Shown: positions 58,133 to 64,000 of the stretch, in pieces
Numbering within the stretch: the stretch's first letter is position 1
How the letters are laid out: every line of letters begins with the position of its first letter
Source: Bidens hawaiensis
Taxonomy: Eukaryota > Streptophyta > Magnoliopsida > Asterales > Asteraceae
Assembly: GCA_021521415.1 (NCBI GenBank)
Contig: JAIQDT010010148.1
Location: forward strand, 1 to 64,000
Length of the DNA stretch: 64,000 nucleotides
Reading direction: 5' to 3'
Notes under the pieces: model-generated
What the model saw: only the letters and a program-made list of their open reading frames with translations
Told to the model about the DNA's origin: nothing
Database searches by the model: none
Translations under genes and position numbers: made by a program

Positions 58133-59256
58133 TATTTAACTTTCCGTGTCAAGACTTTCTTCTTCATGGTTGACATGTCTGTAGAACCCATGTGAGACAA
58201 TTTATTACCATTTTGCCCATTATTCTTCATCTTCACCTTCTTTTTATTCAAGTTCAAATCATCATCTCTGACTTTATCAACATGAATTATGTGTAACCGA
58301 GGATCATAGGGATAGTATGAAACTATTTCAGGTTATGACTCTTTAGCTGGTGATGTCCCTTTGGCCGTGTCTAGGTATTCAACTCTATGCTCCAACAACT
58401 CTTGATTCTCTCCTACTACATCATCACCATCAAACAAAACCTGGATTACTTCCATTATCGGTTATTCAAATGTTTCCATGTCTTCAACATGGTATAAATT
58501 TTCAAGTTCATGCCCTAAAAGATCTAAACTTTGTCCCTCAATATCATCATCTTCAACCACAACTGCAAAATTCATTGGCTCGTCGGTAATTGACAGAGTT
58601 GGTGTGGTATTAATCTCCAAAACCTCTTCGTACAATTCATGCTATGAAATCCCTTGAACCTTATCTATCATGTCATCATCCACCACAACATCACTAGCCA
58701 ACTGTTCCCGATCTCGTTTAATTTGAGCCACATCTTCAAATAGTTGACTTATTAGCTTATCTTGGGCATCATTTGATCTTTCTTGGCTTTCATTAAACTC
58801 TTTTCTTTCTTCCATCTCTTCTTTCATTAGCTTCATCAATGCATTTAATCTAGTGCTCACATCGTCATGATTATAATCATCTTGATCCTCATATGATGGT
58901 TGAGAGTAATCATGGTAGTAACAATCCTCCTCCTCCTCTTGAAAACTTCCAAATATCGGTGTCTCGGGCCCATCACTATCATACTCTTCAGCTGACTCAT
59001 AATAACCCTGATCAGTAGGTGGAGGCGGTGAATAATTCTGGTACTGCCCGTTGCGACCATGCTGGTTGAGGTTCCTTTGGTTATAATTATTTGACTCATA
59101 TCTGCTTTGAGGGTTTGGTGAAGGTGATTCATGATATGAATGTGGATAGCCCAAATCATCATCCTCCACGACCTTATATCCTTCATGTGGGTCATAAACC
59201 CAACTCCACGTCTTCTTGAGTGACCTGCACACAAGAGACACACAAATACCAAGCAT
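58133..59256 (-). CDS. Uncharacterised acidic protein of the second Athila-like element
   Basis: The ATG at 59256 opens 204 codons to a TAG at 58642. The same frame then continues, with further stops, to the solo LTR. The N-terminal part is hydrophobic (MLGICVSLVC). The middle is rich in Tyr, Asn, Pro, Glu and Asp (EEYDSDGPE, QEEEEDCYYHDY). The C-terminal part has a predicted coiled coil (LNALMKLMKEEMEERKEF) resembling the gag C-terminal segment at 42510 of the other element. No capsid motif, zinc knuckle or protease was found. It starts about 65 bases after the primer site, where gag is expected, so it may be a reduced or replaced gag. Function unknown; the later stops suggest decay. Confidence 0.5.
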
Positions 59257-59320
59257 AAAACTGACAACAATAAAAACAAAAATGAAAAACTAAACTAAAC
59301 TAGCACTTTGCGCGTTGTTT

Positions 59321-59337
59321 CCCCGGCAACGACACCA
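59321..59337 (-). other. Primer binding site of the second Athila-like element
   Basis: On the minus strand TGGTGTCGTTGCCGGGG lies three bases inside the LTR. It differs at two positions from the site at 40454. Confidence 0.8.
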
Positions 59338-59340
59338 TTT

Positions 59341-59887
59341 TGATGTAGATGTCGTGCTCTAATAAAAACAAGTATTTATGAAGATTAAATACTTATAACT
59401 AGTACGAGTAAGTAAGGTCGTCTCCATAAAGAATCAGTGGAAAGTGCAAGTAAAGCTCATATATACTAATTGTTATATTAAGCGGACAAACGATGTCAAG
59501 CGGTTTAGAAAAGATGATTTAATAAACACGATTAATTTAAGTAGACTGTAAACAATTATGAGAGAATGATTCACTTCAGGTTCAGGTAAAGGGATAACCG
59601 GCCAATCACAGATTCATAAAGATTAATTCACAATAATTACTAAACCTAACAGCTGGGCTGTGAGGACAAACGATATCCTAACCGAATTGTTGACACAACT
59701 GAACTCCGGTTGACCCAATACCAGTTTAGTGTATGAAACCAATTTTAAGCAATGACTAACGATTACTGGTTCAATGACATAAGAGCTAACCATACATGTG
59801 ATGAACACAACCAGAAAAGTGATGCAAAGTTTGATAATCAAAATCATAAACTGTTCAAACAATCAATTCATAATGTAAAACAAGATC
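59341..59887 (-). repeat. 5' LTR of the second Athila-like element, truncated
   Basis: Matches the first 540 or so bases of 52709-53915 (plus-strand order), then breaks off in AATGTAAAACAAGAT and continues as Copia gag. Confidence 0.88.
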
Positions 59888-61984
59888 AAACCAGACGTGG
59901 GTATGTATTCAGGATGGTTATATTCCTCCAATGACAGGATTTAAAGGTGGTGAGAAACTACAGAAGTATAATAAGATGGAGGATGATGAGAAGAAAATGT
60001 ATGAAGCAGAAAGTAAAGCCTTAACAGCTATAACTATGGCGCTGCCTTAAGAGATCTTACATACATTCAGAAAGTATAAGTGTGCTCGAGAGTTATGGGA
60101 AGCATTAGAAAATTTTTTTGAAGGAAATGTGGGCATTCGAAACTCAAAGACAAAGTTTCTGAAAACTCAATTCTCTGTATTCAAGCACTTTCAAAATGAA
60201 TCGCTTGATGAATTTATCACAAGGTACTACCATTTGATGACCGAGTTGACCAACTACTCCATAAAGTATACTGAGATTGAAATAGAAGAAAAGCTTCTAG
60301 ATGCTCTTCCACCGAAATGGGAGATGTATACTGTGCTGATGAAAGAAGACAAAGAGTATGAAACTTTGACCTAGAAACGGTAGTCAAGAAGTTACATACC
60401 TATGAACTGAATATGAGAAGAAATGAGACATTTACTGATCAGGTTCAGGATCCGGGAATGTATGGTGCAAAGGGCTCTCCAAGTTCAGGTTCTAATGTAG
60501 GCTCCAATGCCTACTACTCTAGTGAAGAAACTAACTCAACTCAAGATGGTCAAGTGATAATGAACATGGATGGAGAATTATGCATTGTTGCTAGTGGTAG
60601 CTCTTTTTCAAAACCTCAATCTTCAGTGGCAGCTCTACTGCAAATTCTCCAGGTATGAATTATTTAAGGATTCCTATGAATGTGAAGTCTGCTGAACAAC
60701 AATTTGCCCTCTATCCATCTTTCATCGCCTCATATGAGAACTACATAAAGGGGAAGATAGTAGATCCGACCACTTTAGATGAGGACTACGATCAGATTGA
60801 TGCTGATGATTTGGAAGAGATGGATCTTCAATAGAAAATGGCGATGATCGTGAGTAGAGGTGCACAAATCGGTTTTTTTTAAAAAACCGGTTCGGTTATT
60901 AACCGGACCGGTTTTTTTTGGACCGGAAAAAAACCGAACCGGTTAATAACCGGTTTTTTCATCTCAAAACCCTAACCGGTCTAACCGGTTAGGACCGGTT
61001 TAGAAACCGGTTAGAACCGGTTAATAAACCGGTTTTTTTTATTAACCGGTTTTTTAAAAACCGGTTTTTAACCGGTTAACCGGTTTTTTTTTTTTAAATA
61101 ACCATAAAAAACGGTCAAAAAACCAAAAAAAACGGCTATATGCCCGTTATACAACGTTCAAAACCGGTTTAACCGGTTAACCGGTTATAAAAAAACCGGT
61201 TAACCGGTTATAAAAAAACCGGTTTATAAAAAAACCGGTTAACCGGTTTTTTTATAACCGGTTATTAAAAAAAAACCGGTTTTTTTATAACCGGTTTCAA
61301 AACCGGTTTTGGCTCTAAAACTTAAAACCGATATACAAACCGGCGGTTTGTAAACCGGTCAAACCGGTTTTTAAAAAACCGGTTTTTTTAAAAACCGGTT
61401 TCCGGTTTAAACCGCCAAACCGGTTCGGGAACCGGTTTTTTTGTGCACCTCTAATCGTGAGAAGGGTGAAAAGGTTCATGAAAAATACAGGAAGAAAGTT
61501 CGTGGGGGTAAGACCGGGATTCGACAAGTCCAAAGTTCGATGTTACAATTGCCAACAAAATGGACACTTTGCGAGAGAATGTACTAATGAAATGGTTGAA
61601 AGGAGTCAGAACATGTCAACTTCTCAGAATGGAATGGAGCTGAGACGAAGGCTATGGTTTCTCAACATGAAGGTGGATATAATTGGAACATTCAGGTAGA
61701 AGAGGTCAGTGAACTGGAAAACATGGTGAACAGTATGTCAGAAAGATATGAAAATGGAGGACCAAGCCTACATGGCTGAGATGAACGATCAACTCTCAGA
61801 GGTATGTTCTAAACCACAATGTGAACAATGCGAGAAATTGTCTGAACAATTAATTGCTTTAACTGATCAGAATATAAGTTTGGAAAAAAGAATTAAAATG
61901 TTTAAAAAAAGAACACCACAAGTAGGCATACAAGCCTTACTTGTATTATATATTATAACATATATATATAAGAAAAAACCCTAA
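59888..61984 (+). pseudogene. Copia gag relic, interrupted by a hAT element
   Basis: The start is missing: the frame opens mid-gag at about 59904. The gag domain has RELWEALENFFEGN, a TAA at 60048-60050, then LDEFITRYYHLMTEL and KLLDALPPKWEMY, and a stop at 60374. Later parts lie in other frames. After the hAT element the zinc knuckle [14 protein letters not shown] appears near 61530, then a frame change, then CEQCEKLSEQLIAL with a coiled-coil look. It resembles the large gag of SIRE-like or other Asteraceae Copia elements. Several frameshifts and stops make it dead. No pol follows. Confidence 0.82.
60855..61453. mobile_element. Non-autonomous hAT element (AACCGGTT family)
   Basis: Inverted ends TAGAGGTGCACAAA and TTTGTGCACCTCTA are perfect over at least 14 bases. 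They are flanked by a perfect 8-base duplication ATCGTGAG (60847-60854 and 61454-61461). The interior consists almost wholly of AACCGGTT words and T runs. It lies inside the Copia gag relic. Confidence 0.92.
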
Positions 61985-62085
61985 CCAAAAAAGAAGACCT
62001 GGATTCCGATCGGCATTTTGGGAGGAAGAAAAGAAACACAAAAACTAATTGTTTTGTTTGTGGTCAAACTTGGTGGCGGCTGGTG

Positions 62086-62774
62086 TGTTAAACATTGAAT
62101 AAAATCAAGTCTTATTGATTTTATATTCAACGGGGAGCAGATCACAAAGTAATTGAACAAGCAGGCAAGCTGTTTAACAAATTTATTTATTTTGTTTCGC
62201 GATGAAACGTAATACTTATTATATTTTTGTTTCGGTCATGAGCATGAGTAGCTAAACTATTTGCACTACCTAGGTAGAGGTGAATATTGATTTTGTTTGA
62301 CGGTTTATTTGGTTTTTATTAATTACACGACGTATTACTTTTGAACAGCTTTATATAATTTTTAGGTTCTCAGTCGGATCTACACGAGATATCGCGTTCT
62401 ACGTAGGTGCGGAATCCCTACGTAAGACGTTACGAGTATAGAAAACACTACGAGCTAACACACGATACGATAATCAAACACACGTTGTATTCCAACCGTA
62501 AACACGTGATACTATGATCACTGAATACAAAACTCTCTGACTCGAATACACGAATAAACTGAATTCTATATAAATAAGCCGTAAACAAAACAGCTTATAT
62601 AGACACGACAACTTCGCCTGGCATGTTCAGGCGAAGTTGTCCCTAACTTCGCTTGTCTAACAAGTTCGCCCATACCAGCGAACTTGTTAGCAACTTCGCT
62701 TACATACAAAACTCAAATCTAACTAACACGATTACAGACACTCGACACTGAACTACTGACATCATGCACCAACA
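62086..62774 (-). repeat. 3' LTR of a SIRE-like Copia element
   Basis: On the minus strand it begins TGTTGGTGCATGATGTCAG directly after a polypurine tract. The far end is proposed at CAATGTTTAACA, giving TGTT...AACA ends, but no second LTR is in the window. A TATA-like stretch lies near 62565-62600, and AAGTTCGC/GCGAACTT words recur at 62610-62695. Confidence 0.55.
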
Positions 62775-62790
62775 GACTCCCCCTTGGCAG
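62775..62790 (-). other. Polypurine tract
   Basis: CTGCCAAGGGGGAGTC on the minus strand, next to the LTR start. This is the form usual in SIRE-like elements. Confidence 0.7.
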
Positions 62791-62852
62791 TAGCTTCATC
62801 TCTTTAGCTTCAAACACGTGTCTTGTAATCTTCAACACTCTTATCTTCATCT

Positions 62853-64000
62853 TTAAGCATGCACTCCTTCTCGAACACAAACCGATACTATTCTTTGATA
62901 TTTCCTCGCTTCGTCTTTCCAAGCAGGAATATAAAATATCTTCTTATCATTCAACACCTGCAAATCAGCTTGCGATAAGTTTACCAAGTGCATCGGAACA
63001 TAAACTCTTAGCACCTCTTGTTCATCCTCGTCTTCCATCACTGCCTCAGCTGTCTCACAATCTACATACCACCACTTTAGATCTTTGAGCACATCCTTGG
63101 GCATCTGTTTCATCGGCACTTCTTTCAAACACTGGATCGGTTTATACTTCATAATCATCCAAGGTTTTCCATCAGCTCTTAAACCTCTATCCTTGTCTTC
63201 AACAAGTTTTCCCTTTTGTGGTTTCAACAGCTCAAATTTCTTCTCTTTTATACTCTCTTTCCACACAATCTTCCCAATGACTCTAGCCATATTATCGTCA
63301 CTTCTGTTTATCAATCCCAATCTGGCTAAGTCTTTCACTTCACATTCTGGCAGTGTATTCAACGATCTCAACATCCTTTTAAAGTACTGAACACCGTCAT
63401 ACCTTTTAATCACGAAGAGCCTCAACTGATCATCATATATCCAGCAAATAATTCCTTTCTTCGCTTCAGCATAGCCTTTAATGTTGTAACTCTTCTTAAA
63501 CATTGTAGGAACCGCTGGTTTCTTCGTTTTGACGAACCACTGAGCATAGCCTTCTTTCCATCTAGGCTGCTCTTCCCATTCAGACTCATCACTTCCAATC
63601 TGTTGACTCATATCTATCTTCTCAACATCTGGTATCTCATGCTCCACATTCTCTTCCACTATCTTCTCTATCACATCACTCGGTAGTACATCATCATCAC
63701 CAACCAAACCATCATCCATCTCCTCTACGTCCACTACCACCACATCATCACCACCAGCTGCAGTTGTCGACTCCCCCTGAGTTGTGGAAGTTCCAAGAGC
63801 TTGATCAGTTCTTGGCAACTCACCACCTGCACCTTTCGATGCATTGGGATCATCGTCTCTATCATTTCGTCTCTTGGTCCTCAACTCATCGCCTTTACAG
63901 CTCGTCTCCCCCTGAGATGCCAAGAACTCCTTGAAAGCATCTATGATTTTTCCATGTTCTACCAGCAGGGACGACTGCATCTGATTCTCTGCAACTAGGC
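62853..64000 (-). CDS. Post-pol reading frame of a SIRE-like Copia element, 5' partial
   Basis: Open from the window edge (further codons precede the first ATG at 63980) to a stop at 62853, at least 380 residues, with no stop inside. It lies directly upstream of the polypurine tract and LTR, the position of the extra (sometimes called env-like) frame in SIRE-like elements. The first 140 residues are low in complexity and acidic (DDVVVVDVEEMDDG). The later part looks folded, with WKEGYAQWFVKTKKPAVPTM, WIYDDQLRLFVIKRYDGVQY and YVPMHLVNLSQADLQVLNDK. No signal peptide or membrane segment is visible in this part, which argues against an envelope role. I do not recognise a domain; function unknown. 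Confidence 0.65.
   Translation of the reverse strand, partial: LVAENQMQSSLLVEHGKIIDAFKEFLASQGETSCKGDELRTKRRNDRDDDPNASKGAGGELPRTDQALGTSTTQGESTTAAGGDDVVVVDVEEMDDGLVGDDDVLPSDVIEKIVEENVEHEIPDVEKIDMSQQIGSDESEWEEQPRWKEGYAQWFVKTKKPAVPTMFKKSYNIKGYAEAKKGIICWIYDDQLRLFVIKRYDGVQYFKRMLRSLNTLPECEVKDLARLGLINRSDDNMARVIGKIVWKESIKEKKFELLKPQKGKLVEDKDRGLRADGKPWMIMKYKPIQCLKEVPMKQMPKDVLKDLKWWYVDCETAEAVMEDEDEQEVLRVYVPMHLVNLSQADLQVLNDKKIFYIPAWKDEARKYQRIVSVCVREGVHA

Larger units (their letters stand above)
52709..59887 (-). mobile_element. Second Athila-like non-autonomous LTR element, truncated
   Basis: The left copy 52709-53915 is the 3' LTR (minus strand). The right LTR starts at 59341 but stops at about 59887, where Copia gag sequence begins. 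The primer site lies at 59321-59337 with the same three-base spacing as in the element at 39200. The interior encodes one open frame without a recognisable capsid or protease, then a long non-coding module. No reverse transcriptase or integrase is seen. A solo LTR (56187-58127) is inserted in the middle. Confidence 0.82.

Overview
The window is plant nuclear DNA, AT-rich and dominated by transposable elements. Spliced genes with GT-AG introns, LTR retrotransposons of plant lineages, Helitrons, hAT-type elements and a plastid trnK fragment point to a eudicot. The style of the repeats makes Asteraceae my best guess, but that is inference. I see no prokaryotic operons, CRISPR arrays or rRNA.

Only two ordinary host protein genes are convincing: an intronless secreted dirigent-type protein (16815-17693) and an eight-exon Nudix hydrolase that I recognise as the plant NUDT9 type (19800-23020). 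Two tRNA-His-like genes (9859 and 16408) and a short piece of plastid trnK (16090-16139) lie upstream of them. The tRNA at 9859 carries a changed anticodon.

Layout. 1-9.9 kb: Helitron end, solo LTR, a defective Copia element on the minus strand with intact LTRs and target duplication (1973-5965), a hAT element nested in another hAT-like element (6070-7764) and a Helitron (7911-9539). 9.9-19.1 kb: a tRNA relic, a Helitron split by a 2.3-kb solo LTR, tRNA-His, the dirigent gene and a minus-strand Helitron carrying a small hAT element. 19.8-33.9 kb: the Nudix gene, whose last 1,029 bases occur again 10,159 bases downstream. Between the two copies lies a 9.1-kb Ty3/Gypsy element of the Tat group that lacks its 5' LTR, gag and protease but keeps an open pol, a complete five-exon antisense gene and its 3' LTR. 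34.6-37.7 kb: a 5'-truncated LINE. 39.2-47.0 kb: a complete-ended LTR element with gag and protease but no reverse transcriptase. 47-52.7 kb: an inverted repeat, two hAT elements with perfect 8-base target duplications and a patchwork of Helitron-like repeats. 52.7-59.9 kb: a minus-strand relative of the gag-protease element with a different coding region, interrupted by a solo LTR and truncated at one LTR. 59.9-64 kb: a Copia gag relic with a hAT insertion, then the 3' end of a SIRE-like Copia element on the minus strand with an open post-pol reading frame running off the window.

The most unusual points are the intact 902-residue antisense gene inside a decayed Tat element, the 1-kb host-gene duplication around that element, and two related non-autonomous LTR elements that share their LTR plan, primer site and long 3' non-coding module but carry unrelated-looking proteins.
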